From positions 6,882,001 to 6,946,000 of the forward strand of contig NZ_CP107772.1 in NCBI RefSeq assembly GCF_036345155.1: a stretch of 64,000 bases of DNA, written 5' to 3'. Shown one piece after another: positions 49,602-59,222 of the stretch. The DNA comes from Streptomyces sp. NBC_00582. Lineage in GTDB: Bacteria; Actinomycetota; Actinomycetes; Streptomycetales; Streptomycetaceae. Below the pieces are notes generated by a model that had not been told where the DNA came from, searched no databases, and saw nothing but the letters and a program-made list of their open reading frames with translations. The translations under genes and the position numbers were made by a program. The stretch's first letter is position 1; each line of letters starts with the position of its first letter.

Positions 49602-51023
49602 ATGGCCCCACAGCAGCGACGTGCCCGGTCCCGGCGGTCGGCCGTCGCCGTCGCCACGGCGGCGGTCGCGGTGTCGATGGCCCTGGCGTCCGGCCCCGGA
49701 CGCGCTGTGGCCGACCCCGTCCCGGTGCCCAGCACACTGCCGACACGGAGCGCCGAGGCGACGCTGCCGCAGGAACCCGCCGTGCCGTCGCCGCCCCCGC
49801 GGGAGGCCGGAGCGCAGCCGACGCTCCCCGCCCCCACGACGACCACCCCGACCCCGGCCGTCCCGACCCCGTCCGCCCAGACCCCGTCCGTCCAGCCGCC
49901 GGTCCCCGCCCCGACGCCGGCCCCGGTGACCGCCGAGAGCACGCCCGCCACGTCCCCGGTCCCGGAAGCCACCCCCACCCCGTCCGCCGCGCCCACCCCC
50001 GCCTTCGGCGCCTACCTCGACTTCGGCGCGCGGGGTGTCGCGCGGATCGCCCAGCTCAGCGACTGGCTGGGCGGAGCCGACCTGCGGGTCGGGCACACCT
50101 ATCTGCCGGGTGACCGGTGGCAGAACATCGAGGGCCCGCCCGGCTTCCTCGACGTGTGGGCGAACTGGCGCCGCGAGAAGGACGACCGGATGCTCGTCCT
50201 CAACGTGCCCATGCTGGAGCGCAACGAGGAGGGCGTCGTCGACCCCGAGGTGCGCGAGCTGCTCCAGCGGGGCGCCGCAGGGGAGTTCGACCATCACTTC
50301 CGCGCCCTCGCCGAGCGGCTGGTCGGGCTCGGGGTGCCGGACACGGTGATCGTGCTCGGCTGGGAGATGAACGGCACCACGTACACCCACCGTTGCGGAC
50401 CGGACCCCGCGGCCTGGAAGACGTACTGGAACCGGATCGTCACCGCCATGCGCGCGGTGCCGGGCCAGCGGTTCCGGTTCGACTTCACGCCCACCCGGGG
50501 CAAGGACGCCGTTCCGTGGACGGAGTGCTACCCCGGGGACGACACGGTCGACATCATCGGCATGGACGCCTACGACCAGCCGGCCGGTCTCTCCTTCGAC
50601 GAGCAGGTGTCCGAGCCGCTCGGCCTCCAGGAGCACGTCGACTTCGCCCGGGCCCACGGCAAGCCCGTCTCGTACCCCGAGTGGGGACTGTTCCGCAACG
50701 GCGACAACGCCCAGTACATGCGCGGCATGCTCGACTGGATGGACCGGCACGGAGCCCTCTACAACACGCTGACCGACTACTGCCCGCACGGGGTGTGGCA
50801 GTGCCGCTGGAACCCGAGGGCGTCCGCGGTCTACCGCTCGCTCCTGTCCGGCCGTACGGGCGACCGCGCCCCGGCGCTCACCGGCACCCCCGCCCCACCC
50901 AGGGCGCCCATGTTCTCGCGGCGCCCGCCGGGCTGCTCGCCGCTCGACCTCGGGGAGTGGCTCGAGAGCGGACTCGGCGCCCGGCTCTGCCTGCGGCTCG
51001 ACCGGTGGTCGCGCGAGCGGTGA
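49602..51023 (+). CDS. secreted GH26-like glycoside hydrolase
   Basis: A 473-residue secreted protein: twin-Arg-containing signal peptide (RRARSRRSAVAVATAA), a long Pro/Thr linker (about 38-125), a catalytic barrel (about 130-420) and a short Pro-rich tail. The catalytic pair of clan GH-A family 26 is visible: acid/base Glu in VLGWEMNG and nucleophile Glu in VSYPEWGLF, with IIGMDAYD between. AAGGAG 5 nt before the ATG decides the start. It probably hydrolyses a beta-mannan or related beta-glycan outside the cell. Convergent with the exopolysaccharide operon, it is a candidate for trimming or releasing that polymer. Confidence 0.87.
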   Translation: MAPQQRRARSRRSAVAVATAAVAVSMALASGPGRAVADPVPVPSTLPTRSAEATLPQEPAVPSPPPREAGAQPTLPAPTTTTPTPAVPTPSAQTPSVQPPVPAPTPAPVTAESTPATSPVPEATPTPSAAPTPAFGAYLDFGARGVARIAQLSDWLGGADLRVGHTYLPGDRWQNIEGPPGFLDVWANWRREKDDRMLVLNVPMLERNEEGVVDPEVRELLQRGAAGEFDHHFRALAERLVGLGVPDTVIVLGWEMNGTTYTHRCGPDPAAWKTYWNRIVTAMRAVPGQRFRFDFTPTRGKDAVPWTECYPGDDTVDIIGMDAYDQPAGLSFDEQVSEPLGLQEHVDFARAHGKPVSYPEWGLFRNGDNAQYMRGMLDWMDRHGALYNTLTDYCPHGVWQCRWNPRASAVYRSLLSGRTGDRAPALTGTPAPPRAPMFSRRPPGCSPLDLGEWLESGLGARLCLRLDRWSRER

Positions 51024-51045
51024 GCCCGCGGCCCGCGGGACCGGG

Positions 51046-52269
51046 TCAGGTCCCGCCGTCACCGCCGCGCTCCCTCCCGCCGTCACCGGCACGCTCCTTG
51101 CGCCGCTCCCAGCGCAGCAGCAGTTCCTTGCCCCGCCGCCGCGCGGCCACGTCGCCGAGGACCGCCGACAGCAGCGGGGCGGTGCGCCGCCGGGCCAGCA
51201 ACAGCCGCTGGTTGGCGACGGGTTCGGGCCGCCAGTGATGCTTGTACGGCTCGTTCCCACGCAGCAGGCTCAGCGCGGCCCGCCCGCCGCCCCGGGTGTG
51301 CTCGGCGCAGGCGTCGAGGAGCATCACCGCCACGTCCGCCTTGCGTTCCCGCAGCCGCGGATGGGCGCCGTAGAGGTAGCCGCCCGCCAGCCGGCGCGAC
51401 AGCAGGGTCAGATCGACGGCCACGACGTCGCCGTCCAGCCGGAACTCGGTGACCACCGCGTTCCCGGAGCGCACCATCGGGCCCACCGAGCGCACCAGGT
51501 GCTCGCGGAAGCGCGGGCGCAGATGTTCGCCCGTCACCTTGCGGCCCTGCCACTGCAGCCGGTGCAGCTCCAGGAGCCGGTGCAGCGCCGCGTCCACCTC
51601 GTCGGGCCGTACGGTGTGCCGCTCCACGCCCAGCGCGGTCAGCTTGCGCAGCTTGGCCCGCACCCGCTGGGCCTTCGCCGACGGCAGCCGGGCGACCAGC
51701 TCGTCCATGGGGACGGCCGGCAGCTCCAGGCACATCGAGTCGTCCACCCGGCGGCGCGGCCCGCACCAGCGGTCGTGGATCCGCTCGGCCGCGCCTCCCG
51801 GCCGTACCTCGCGGAAGTCGATCAGCGCGGTGCGGGCGGCCGCCGCGAGGCCCTCGGTGAGCGCGTCGACGGCGCGTTCGCCCTGTTCGTCGTCGACGAG
51901 GACGTCCCCGTAGTCGGAGATCGCCCCGCCGAGCGGGACCAGCGAGGGGACCGGCCGGTGGACGGCCGTCAGCGGGGCGACGGCGACGAGTTCGGCGCCG
52001 TCGCGGACCACCAGCAGACGCAGTCGGCCGCGGCTGCCGTAGGACAGCCACCAGGAGTGCAGCCAGGCGTGGTTCTGGAACGGGGTGGCGCTCGCGCACC
52101 GCTGGTGGAGGCGGTCCCAGGCGGGCGCGAGAGCGGCGAAGTCCCGCTCGTCGGTGACGAGTTCGGTGACGAGCGCGCCCACGCGGCCGGTGGCGCGCCC
52201 GGTGAGGAGTCCGGCGGTGCGTCCGCCGGCGGGTTCGGTGACGAGTCCGGTGCGGTGCGGCGGTTTCAC
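51046..52269 (-). CDS. FemAB/GNAT-like acyltransferase of the polysaccharide operon
   Basis: A 407-residue protein with the two-lobed GNAT fold of BioF2-like/FemAB acyltransferases: ATPFQNHAWLHSWWLSYG at the start of lobe 1, and GGYLYGAHPRLRERKADVAVMLLDA in lobe 2. Such proteins often sit in exopolysaccharide operons and are thought to acylate the sugar. It is the last gene of the operon; GTG 52269 overlaps the chain-length gene by 4 bp with GGAG just upstream. A basic, Gly-rich tail ends it. The transferred acyl group is unknown. Confidence 0.8.
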   Translation of the reverse strand: MKPPHRTGLVTEPAGGRTAGLLTGRATGRVGALVTELVTDERDFAALAPAWDRLHQRCASATPFQNHAWLHSWWLSYGSRGRLRLLVVRDGAELVAVAPLTAVHRPVPSLVPLGGAISDYGDVLVDDEQGERAVDALTEGLAAAARTALIDFREVRPGGAAERIHDRWCGPRRRVDDSMCLELPAVPMDELVARLPSAKAQRVRAKLRKLTALGVERHTVRPDEVDAALHRLLELHRLQWQGRKVTGEHLRPRFREHLVRSVGPMVRSGNAVVTEFRLDGDVVAVDLTLLSRRLAGGYLYGAHPRLRERKADVAVMLLDACAEHTRGGGRAALSLLRGNEPYKHHWRPEPVANQRLLLARRRTAPLLSAVLGDVAARRRGKELLLRWERRKERAGDGGRERGGDGGT

Positions 52270-52904
52270 AGCGCTCCATGGAGTTCGGCGGCGCGGGCCG
52301 GGCCCGGTACGGCGCTCCCGGCGTCCGGGGTCCCCCGGCGCGGCCGCACCAGCAGCACCAGGCCGCCGAGCAGCCCGCCCGCGCTCGCCCCCACCAGGGA
52401 GGTCAGCGCCGGGGACGGCGAGGACGGGTCGGTGGGCCGCACGGCGCGGGCGAACTGCTGGAGTTCGACGTTGGTGGTCTTGCGGGTGCGCTCGGCGTGC
52501 TCGGTGAGCGAGCGGGAGACCGCGTTGGCCATGTCGGCGGCCAGCTCGGCGCGCGGGGCGGTGGCCGTGACGGAGACCATCGGGGCGTCCGGCGAGGTCG
52601 CCGTCGTCACATGGCGCTGGAGTGTGCGCGCCGGCACACCGGCCTCCTTCTCGGCGTCCCCGAGCACCGCGAGCTGGGTCGCGACCCGCCCGTAGGCCTG
52701 TGCGAAGCCCAGCGCGGACGCCGGGTCGGACTTCTCGGTGGGGACGGCGACGACGTACGCGGTGGCCGTGTACACGGGCGGGGTGAGGGCGCCGTACGCG
52801 GCGCCGGCGAGGCCGCCGGTGACCACTCCGGCGGCCAGCAGGGACCACGGCGGGAGCGACCTGGCGCGGCGCAGGGCGGCGGAGCGGCGGGGGTGCTCGG
52901 TCAT
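52266..52904 (-). CDS. Wzz-type polysaccharide chain-length regulator
   Basis: A 212-residue inner-membrane protein with two membrane segments (about residues 22-40 and 168-186) flanking an extracytoplasmic helical domain, the topology of Wzz/YveK-like polysaccharide co-polymerases without a tyrosine-kinase domain. The conserved N-terminal PPVYTATAYVVAV segment resembles the Wzz/GumC signature. It would set the length of polymer made by the Wzy-like protein encoded in the same operon. It overlaps both neighbours by 4 bp. Confidence 0.85.
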   Translation of the reverse strand: MTEHPRRSAALRRARSLPPWSLLAAGVVTGGLAGAAYGALTPPVYTATAYVVAVPTEKSDPASALGFAQAYGRVATQLAVLGDAEKEAGVPARTLQRHVTTATSPDAPMVSVTATAPRAELAADMANAVSRSLTEHAERTRKTTNVELQQFARAVRPTDPSSPSPALTSLVGASAGGLLGGLVLLVRPRRGTPDAGSAVPGPARAAELHGAL

Positions 52905-54070
52905 GGGGAACTGACTCCCTGGGGTGTCGGGGAAGCGGAGGAGGAGGCGGGGGACGGCAGGGGCCGTCCGGTGACGGCGGCCCGGTACACGTCCATGAGC
53001 CGGGCGGCGCTGCGGGCGATGTCGTAGCGGTGGGCCGCGTCGGGCGCGGTGCGCGGGCCGGGGGGTGCGGCGCGGGTCTCGGTGAGCGCGCGGACGAACT
53101 CCTCGATGCCGCCGGTCACCCGGCGGGCGCCGGGGGCGGTGAGGCCGTCGAGCGCGGGGCAGGAGGCGTAGTGGACGGGCAGCCCGCAGGCCAGGGCCTC
53201 GACCACCGCGAGTCCGAAGGTCTCCTCGGGGGACGGGGAGACGAGCGCGTCCATCGCGCAGACGAGGGACGGCAGATCGGGGCCGGGGGTGCCGTCGGGG
53301 ACGTAGGGGCGTTCGCCGGTGAGCAGGACCCGGTCGGCGACCCCGTTCTCCCGCGCGAGGCGGCGCAGCGCGTCCTGCTGCGGACCGCCGCCGACCAGCA
53401 GCAGCCGGCAGTCGGCGGGGAGGGCGGCGAGGGCGCGGACGGCGACGTCGAAGCGTTTGCCCGCGGTCAGCCGGCCGATGCCGCCGACGACGTACGCGTC
53501 GTGCGGCAGCCCCAGATCCCGGCGGGCGCGGTCGCGGGCGGCCGGGTCGAAGCGGAAGCGGGCCAGGTCGATGCCGTTGGGGACGACCGCGATCCGGGGC
53601 GAGGGGACGCCCCAGGCGCGCAGCCGTCCGGCGACCGCGGGGGAGACCGCGACCGTGGTGCGGCCGAGGCGCTCACTGGCGAGGTAGAGCGCCCGCACCC
53701 CGGCGGTCAGCCGTCGCCCCTCCAACTGGGAGTCCCCGAGGGAGTGTTCGGTGGCGACGACCGCCCGTACCCCGGCGAGCCGGGCGGCGGGGCGGCCGTA
53801 GACGCAGGCGCGGTAGAGGTGGGTGTGGACGAGGTCGTAGCGGCCGGAGCGGATGATCCGCACCAGCCGGGGCAGCGCCGCGGCGTCGCGGTTGCCGCGC
53901 ATGCCGAGGTCGGTGACCGGGACACCGTCGGCCCGCAGCCCCTCGGCCACCGCGCCCGGGTTCGTCAGCGTCACGACCTCGCACTCGGCCGGCACGTGCC
54001 TCAGCAGCAGCCGCAGTTGCTGCTCGGCCCCGCCGACCCCGAGGCCCGTGATGATGTGCAGGACCCTCAC
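52901..54070 (-). CDS. glycosyltransferase family 4
   Basis: A 389-residue GT-B enzyme. N-terminal domain: VLHIITGLGVGGAEQQLRLLLRHV; linker VVPNGIDLARFR; C-terminal nucleotide-sugar domain with VGGIGRLTAGKRFDVAVRAL and SPSPEETFGLAVVEALACGLPV (EX7E motif). It adds one sugar to the lipid-linked repeat unit in the cytoplasm. ATGA overlaps with both adjacent genes show strict co-translation in the operon. Donor and acceptor sugars cannot be deduced. Confidence 0.92.
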   Translation of the reverse strand: MRVLHIITGLGVGGAEQQLRLLLRHVPAECEVVTLTNPGAVAEGLRADGVPVTDLGMRGNRDAAALPRLVRIIRSGRYDLVHTHLYRACVYGRPAARLAGVRAVVATEHSLGDSQLEGRRLTAGVRALYLASERLGRTTVAVSPAVAGRLRAWGVPSPRIAVVPNGIDLARFRFDPAARDRARRDLGLPHDAYVVGGIGRLTAGKRFDVAVRALAALPADCRLLLVGGGPQQDALRRLARENGVADRVLLTGERPYVPDGTPGPDLPSLVCAMDALVSPSPEETFGLAVVEALACGLPVHYASCPALDGLTAPGARRVTGGIEEFVRALTETRAAPPGPRTAPDAAHRYDIARSAARLMDVYRAAVTGRPLPSPASSSASPTPQGVSSP

Positions 54071-54801
54071 CGCGGCTCCCCCACCCGGCGGCGGCGCAGC
54101 GGGTGCAGCCGGTACTTGAGGAAGAGGCGGGCGGAGGTGTCGTTCTGGCCGACGTGGGCGCGGGGGAAGGCGTGCGGGCCGGTGAGCGGTCCGGGGTCGA
54201 TCGCGCAGGCGTAGGTGTATCCGGCGTCCCGTACGGCGTCCACGGCGCGCCGGTCGATCGTCCCGTAGGGGTAGCAGAAGCCGGCGGGCGCCGTACCGAG
54301 CAGCTCGGCGAGGGCGGTGCGGCTGCCGGCGGTCTCCGCCCGCAGGGTGGGGTCGTCGGCACGGGTGAGGTCGACGTGGGTGAGGCCGTGCGAGCCGATC
54401 TCGACGCCCTCGGCGGCGGCCTGCCGGATGCCGTCGGCGGTGAGCAGCGGTTTGCGCGGGCCGAGGGGGTCCCAGGCGTTGTCGCCGCCGAGCCGGCCGG
54501 GCAGCACGAACAGGGTGGCCGTGCAGCGGTGGCGGCGCAGGACGGGCAGGGCGTGGGTGAGGAAGTCGGCGTACCCGTCGTCGAAGGTGAGGCCGACGAG
54601 TCCGCCGGGGGTGGGCGCGGCGAGCAGTTCGGCCATGGAGACGCCCCTGAGGCCCCGCCGGGCCAGCCAGGCGAGCTGGCGGTCCAGCCGCTCGGGGGTG
54701 ACCGTGACGCGGTAGGGGTCGTCGGCGCGGTCCTCGGTCACCGAGTGGTACATCGCCACCCAGGGGACGGAGCTGCGTCTGGTGGGGTCAGGAGCGGCCA
54801 T
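54067..54801 (-). CDS. polysaccharide deacetylase (NodB/CE4)
   Basis: A 244-residue NodB-homology deacetylase: LTFDDGYADF with the catalytic Asp and metal Asp, IGSHGLTHVDLT with metal His pair, and FCYPYGTIDRRA. It removes acetyl groups from N-acetyl-hexosamines, giving a cationic polymer. No signal peptide is visible, so it acts in the cytoplasm or on a membrane-bound intermediate, or leaves unconventionally. ATG 54801 overlaps the flippase gene by 14 bp. Confidence 0.9.
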   Translation of the reverse strand: MAAPDPTRRSSVPWVAMYHSVTEDRADDPYRVTVTPERLDRQLAWLARRGLRGVSMAELLAAPTPGGLVGLTFDDGYADFLTHALPVLRRHRCTATLFVLPGRLGGDNAWDPLGPRKPLLTADGIRQAAAEGVEIGSHGLTHVDLTRADDPTLRAETAGSRTALAELLGTAPAGFCYPYGTIDRRAVDAVRDAGYTYACAIDPGPLTGPHAFPRAHVGQNDTSARLFLKYRLHPLRRRRVGEPR

Positions 54802-56470
54802 GGGAGAGCCTTCGGGTCGCGGAACGGACGGAACGGAGGGCGCGGGCGACGCCCTGGACACCCAGGGCCCGGCCCAGCAGGACGAAGACGGTGGTCACGG
54901 TGAGCCCGCCGGTGACGAGCCCGGTGAGGGTGCCCGTGCAGCGGGCGGTGACGAGGATCCCCGCGACGGTCGCGAACAGGGCGGCCAGCACCGGGCGGCC
55001 GAGTTCGAGCAGCACGGCCCGGGTGCGCAGCGGGACGCTGCGGGGGCCCGTACCGGCCAGCAGGACCGTCGCGGTGACGGTGATGCCGGTCGCGTTGGCG
55101 ACGGCGATCCCGTACACCCCCCAGGTTCCGACGCTCAGCGCGCCGACGCCGGACGTCACCAGGATCCCGGTGGCCATCGCGCCCACCGGGTACCAGCGGC
55201 CGCGGCCCCCCGAGAAGTAGGAGCGGACGAGGACGCCCGTCAGGGTCTGGCCGAGCAGCCCCAGCGCGTACACCCGCATCACCCCGGCCGTGGCCGCCGT
55301 GTCCCGCGCGGTGAACGCGCCCCGCTGGAAGAGGACCTCGATGATCTGCGGGGCGCAGGCCACGACGGCGGCGGTGCCGAGCAGCACGATGCACGCGGCC
55401 AGCGACAGGTCCCGCTCCACCCGGGTGCGGGCCCGCTCGGTGTCCCCCTCGGCCAGCGCCCGCGCGACCACCGGGAAGGTGACCGTGCACACCATCACCG
55501 ACAGGATCATCGGCATCTGGGCGACCTTCTGCGCGTAGTTGAGGTGCGAGATCGCGCCGGCGGGCAGGTTCGAGGCGAGGAACCGCTCGATGAGCACCTG
55601 CGACTGCCGGCACAGCGCGAAGAGCAGCACGGTGACGAGGAGCGCGGTGTCGAGCGGCCGCGGTTCCTCCCCCGAGGCCTCCTGCGACGCGGCCCTCTTC
55701 CTCAACTGACGTAACAGGGACGGAAGTTGTACGACGACCATGAGCAGGCCGCCGACCGCGACCCCGGCCGCCGCCGAGCGCACCCCCCACCGCCCGCCGA
55801 GCGCGAACATCCCGGTGATGATCCCGACGTTGTACGCCACGTAGATCGCCGCGGGCGCCACGAACCGGCGGTGCGCGCGCAGGGCGGCGCTGCAGTACCC
55901 GGCGAGCCCGAAGCTGACCACGCAGGTCGCGGTGAGCCGGGTGCAGCCCACCGCGAGCGCCGGGTCGGGCAGGCCCGGGGCCAGGACCCCGACCAGTTGG
56001 GGGGCGATGCCGGCGAGCAGGGCGCCGATCGCGACGAACGCCAGCGACAGCCGGGGCAGCGTCCCGGCGACCAGGGCGCGGACCGGATCGCCGGGCGCAC
56101 CCTGGGAGCGGCGGGCCAGCGCCATGCTGAACGCGGGGATCAGCGCGAACGCCAGACCGTCCTCGATGAGCAGTGTGGCCGCGAACTCCGGCACGGTCCA
56201 CGCGACGAGAAAGGCGTCCGTGTCACTGCCCGCGCCGAACAGCCGCGCCAGCGCCTGGTCCCGCACCAGCCCCAGCAGCGACCCGGCCACCGAGAGCGCG
56301 GCGGTGACCAGAGCGGCCTTGGCGAGGAAACCCCGTGAGGCCCGGGGAAGCTCACCGGGCCCTTCGCCGGGGCCCTCCCCGGCCGTGGCGACGCCCCGCG
56401 CCGGGGGCACGGCCGAGCCGCTGTCGGCCCGGGGCGACCGCCGGGGCGACCGCGAAGGCAGCACCCTCAC
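54788..56470 (-). CDS. MurJ/MviN-type lipid-linked oligosaccharide flippase
   Basis: A 560-residue membrane protein with about 13-14 segments, of the MurJ branch of the MOP superfamily: LVTAALSVAGSLLGLVRDQALARLFGAGSDTDAF at the start is the classic MurJ opening. Inside an exopolysaccharide operon it very likely replaces Wzx and flips the undecaprenyl-linked repeat unit rather than lipid II. GTG 56470 has GGAG 5 nt upstream and overlaps the polymerase gene by 4 bp. An Arg/Pro-rich cytoplasmic leader of about 45 residues precedes the first segment. Confidence 0.88.
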   Translation of the reverse strand: MRVLPSRSPRRSPRADSGSAVPPARGVATAGEGPGEGPGELPRASRGFLAKAALVTAALSVAGSLLGLVRDQALARLFGAGSDTDAFLVAWTVPEFAATLLIEDGLAFALIPAFSMALARRSQGAPGDPVRALVAGTLPRLSLAFVAIGALLAGIAPQLVGVLAPGLPDPALAVGCTRLTATCVVSFGLAGYCSAALRAHRRFVAPAAIYVAYNVGIITGMFALGGRWGVRSAAAGVAVGGLLMVVVQLPSLLRQLRKRAASQEASGEEPRPLDTALLVTVLLFALCRQSQVLIERFLASNLPAGAISHLNYAQKVAQMPMILSVMVCTVTFPVVARALAEGDTERARTRVERDLSLAACIVLLGTAAVVACAPQIIEVLFQRGAFTARDTAATAGVMRVYALGLLGQTLTGVLVRSYFSGGRGRWYPVGAMATGILVTSGVGALSVGTWGVYGIAVANATGITVTATVLLAGTGPRSVPLRTRAVLLELGRPVLAALFATVAGILVTARCTGTLTGLVTGGLTVTTVFVLLGRALGVQGVARALRSVRSATRRLSHGRS

Positions 56471-57783
56471 GCCCGCTCCTCCCCGGCCCCCGCGACCTCC
56501 GCGCCCACCAGCGCCCACCACGCCACCAGCCCGAGGAGCACGGCGGTCAGGACGGTCGAGGGGCCGCCGATGTCGGCGTACATGAAGTCGACGAGCTGCC
56601 AGACCAGCAGGCCGCAGGCGACGAGCGCGCAGTCCAGGCCGGGGCCGCGGCGGCGGACCCGCACCAGGCCCCGCAGGGCGCCGACCAGCAGGGCCAGCCA
56701 GCCGCCCGCGAGGGCCAGCAGCCCGATCAGCCCCTGCTCGCCGAGGATCAGCAGATACATGTTGTGCGGGGACAGCAGCGGCTGCCGCACGAAGCCGGAG
56801 CCCGCGCCGTCGGTGTCGCTGGCGGAGGACAGCGCGAGGGAGGCATGGGCGTCGCGGTGCTCCGGGAAGCCCTTGAGGCCGACGCCGGTCAGCGGACGCT
56901 CGCGCCACATGCCGACCGCGGCCGCCCACATCGTGTACCGGTCGGTGACCGACTGGTCCGGCGCGTCCGTGACCTGCGTGATGCTGCCGACCCGCTCCTG
57001 GAGCATCGACGAGCCCACCCCGAACCCGCCGACCAGCACCACCCCGGCCGCGGCACCCACCGCGACCGCCTTCAGCGCGCGCCGCGGCCCCGCCAGCACG
57101 AGCTGCACCGCACAGGTCACCGCCGTCGCGATCCAGGCACCCCGGCTGAAGGACAGCGCGAGCGGGACGGCGAGCGCGCACACGGCGAGGGCGGCGACCG
57201 TCCGCTGCCGTGCGGAGGTCCGGCCCAGCGCCAGCCCCACCGCGCAGACCAGCCCGAACGACACCACCGTCGCCATGCCCATCACGTCCTGCGGCCCGAA
57301 GGTGCCGACCGCGCGGATCATCTCGCCCTGGTACGACGCACCGGTCCCGGTGGCGAACTGATGGACGCCGACCGCGCCCTGCCAGCCCGCCAGGGCGACG
57401 AACGACCAGGCCAGCACCCGCAGATCGCGCCGGTCCCGGACCAGCAGCAGGACCGCCGCCGGGACCAGCACGAACACCTGGAGATACCGGCCGAGACCGG
57501 TCAGCCCCGCACCCGGCGAGGACGCGCCCGTCGCGGCGAGCGCCAGCCCCGCCACCGGCAGCCCCAGCACCACGGCGGCCGTACGGGACAGGGGGCGCCG
57601 CCGTCGCCGTAGCAGCCGGACCAGGCAGAACAGCACGGCGAGCGCGGACATCGCGTCGGCCGGCCCGGCGCCGCCCTCCCCGCCGGGCGGGACGGGCAGG
57701 GCCAGCAGGGCGATCACCGCGACGACCGGCAGCACCGGCGACAGGGACCGGGCGGCGACCGGCAGGGGCAGGGCGTGGGTCAT
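56467..57783 (-). CDS. O-antigen ligase/polymerase (Wzy-like)
   Basis: A 438-residue membrane protein with about 10-12 segments and a large extracytoplasmic loop (about residues 240-330) containing RPLTGVGLKGFPEHRD and SPHNMYLLILGEQGLIG, the usual Wzy/WaaL signature with conserved Arg and His. It would join repeat units outside the membrane. It lies between the phosphoglycosyltransferase gene (8-bp gap) and the flippase gene (4-bp overlap), the expected set of a Wzx/Wzy-dependent pathway. Confidence 0.88.
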   Translation of the reverse strand: MTHALPLPVAARSLSPVLPVVAVIALLALPVPPGGEGGAGPADAMSALAVLFCLVRLLRRRRRPLSRTAAVVLGLPVAGLALAATGASSPGAGLTGLGRYLQVFVLVPAAVLLLVRDRRDLRVLAWSFVALAGWQGAVGVHQFATGTGASYQGEMIRAVGTFGPQDVMGMATVVSFGLVCAVGLALGRTSARQRTVAALAVCALAVPLALSFSRGAWIATAVTCAVQLVLAGPRRALKAVAVGAAAGVVLVGGFGVGSSMLQERVGSITQVTDAPDQSVTDRYTMWAAAVGMWRERPLTGVGLKGFPEHRDAHASLALSSASDTDGAGSGFVRQPLLSPHNMYLLILGEQGLIGLLALAGGWLALLVGALRGLVRVRRRGPGLDCALVACGLLVWQLVDFMYADIGGPSTVLTAVLLGLVAWWALVGAEVAGAGEERA

Positions 57784-57791
57784 GGTCGGCT

Positions 57792-59222
57792 TCAGCTCCC
57801 GGTCGGTCGCACGAGCGCGGCCGCGGTGCGCAGCAGGATGCACACGTCCTGCCACAGCGACCAGTTGTCGATGTACGCGTTGTCGAAACGCGCCCGGTCC
57901 TCGATCGAGGTGTCGCCGCGCAGCCCCTGCACCTGCGCGAGCCCGGTGATGCCGACCCGCATCCGGTGCCGGGCCGCGTAACCGGGATGGGCCTGACTGA
58001 ACTGGCCGACGAAGAAAGGCCGTTCGGGGCGCGGCCCGACCAGGCTCATGTCGCCCCGCAGCACGTTCCACAACTGGAGCAGCTCGTCCAGCGAACTCTT
58101 GCGCAGGAACCGGCAGAACGGGTTCATCCGCACCTCGCCCGCCACGCTCCAGCGGGTCGCGGACTCGTGCTCGTCCACCGGACGGTGGGTGCGGAACTTC
58201 AGCAGCGTGAACGGCCGCCCGTCCTTGCCGATGCGCTCCTGACGGAACACCACCCCCGGCCCGTCGGTGCACCGCAGCACCCCCGCGCACACCAGCAGCA
58301 ACGGGCTGATCAGCAGCAGCAGCGCCCCGGAGACGGTCACGTCGAGGAGCCGCTTGCCGAGGCTGCCCCGGCGCCCGGGCCCCAGGTCGAGGCGGCGGCA
58401 GGCGAAGCCGGCGAGCCGCTCCCGGCCGGTGTACGAGGGCGGGTCGGCGTCGACCTCCCACACCGTGCACCCGGAAGCGGCCAGCGCCCGCAGCAGCGGG
58501 CCCTGCTCGGCACGGACGCCGGGGTGGACGCACAGGACCTCCCGGACGCCGTTCTGGATGAGGGCCCGCTGCACCTCCTGCCCGGTGGTCAGCACCGGCA
58601 GCCCGTCGGTGCCGTCCGGCCGCTCCGCGACCACGCCCACCGGCCGCACCCCGCAGCGCGGATGGCGCAGCACGGCGGCGGCCACCCGCTGGGCGGTCGC
58701 GGCGGGCCCGACGACGAGCGCGGCGCGCGGATACCGGACCAGCGCCCGGCGGCGGCGCAGATGGACGAGCGCACGTCCGGCGCACGCGGCCAGGGTCTGC
58801 ACGGCGAAGCCGGTCAGCAGGGTGTGCGCGGACAGCGGGTGCGCCGGGTGCCAGGCCGCGGCGAGCGCGCCCAGCGCCAGCCAGACCACCGCGATCCGGC
58901 CGCACACGGTGGGCAGCTCGTCCAGCACACCCGTCACCGGTGGTCGCCGTCCGGGCCGCACCATTAAGGCCAGTGCCGCCAGTACGGCCAGCAACGCCCG
59001 GTGATGGGCCGCCCCCAGCAGCACCGCCCCGCCCGCCAGCGCGGCGAGGCCGTCGGCGAGCAGCAGCAGCGGGGGCGTGGCGGGCCGGGTCGGCGGCCGC
59101 CGGGCGGGGAACCGCAGGCCGGCCCCGCCGCTCTCCGGCCGCGGGATGACGGACAGGGGCGGATACCCGGGCTGTGCGCCGGGGTGGGCGACGGTGGACT
59201 TCGCGCTACGTTCCGCGGTCAC
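57792..59222 (-). CDS. polyprenyl glycosylphosphotransferase (initiating enzyme)
   Basis: A 476-residue enzyme of the WbaP/CpsE type. Residues 45-150 have four or five membrane segments, 165-260 a Rossmann-like CoA-binding-type domain, and 270-476 the bacterial sugar transferase domain: KRLLDVTVSGALLLLISPLL, FRQERIGKDGRPFTLLKFRT, LRKSSLDELLQLWNVLRGDMSLVGPRPE (catalytic Asp-Glu pair) and RVGITGLAQVQG. It transfers a sugar-1-phosphate to undecaprenyl phosphate, the first step of repeat-unit assembly. GTG 59222 overlaps the preceding gene by 4 bp. Confidence 0.92.
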   Translation of the reverse strand: MTAERSAKSTVAHPGAQPGYPPLSVIPRPESGGAGLRFPARRPPTRPATPPLLLLADGLAALAGGAVLLGAAHHRALLAVLAALALMVRPGRRPPVTGVLDELPTVCGRIAVVWLALGALAAAWHPAHPLSAHTLLTGFAVQTLAACAGRALVHLRRRRALVRYPRAALVVGPAATAQRVAAAVLRHPRCGVRPVGVVAERPDGTDGLPVLTTGQEVQRALIQNGVREVLCVHPGVRAEQGPLLRALAASGCTVWEVDADPPSYTGRERLAGFACRRLDLGPGRRGSLGKRLLDVTVSGALLLLISPLLLVCAGVLRCTDGPGVVFRQERIGKDGRPFTLLKFRTHRPVDEHESATRWSVAGEVRMNPFCRFLRKSSLDELLQLWNVLRGDMSLVGPRPERPFFVGQFSQAHPGYAARHRMRVGITGLAQVQGLRGDTSIEDRARFDNAYIDNWSLWQDVCILLRTAAALVRPTGS

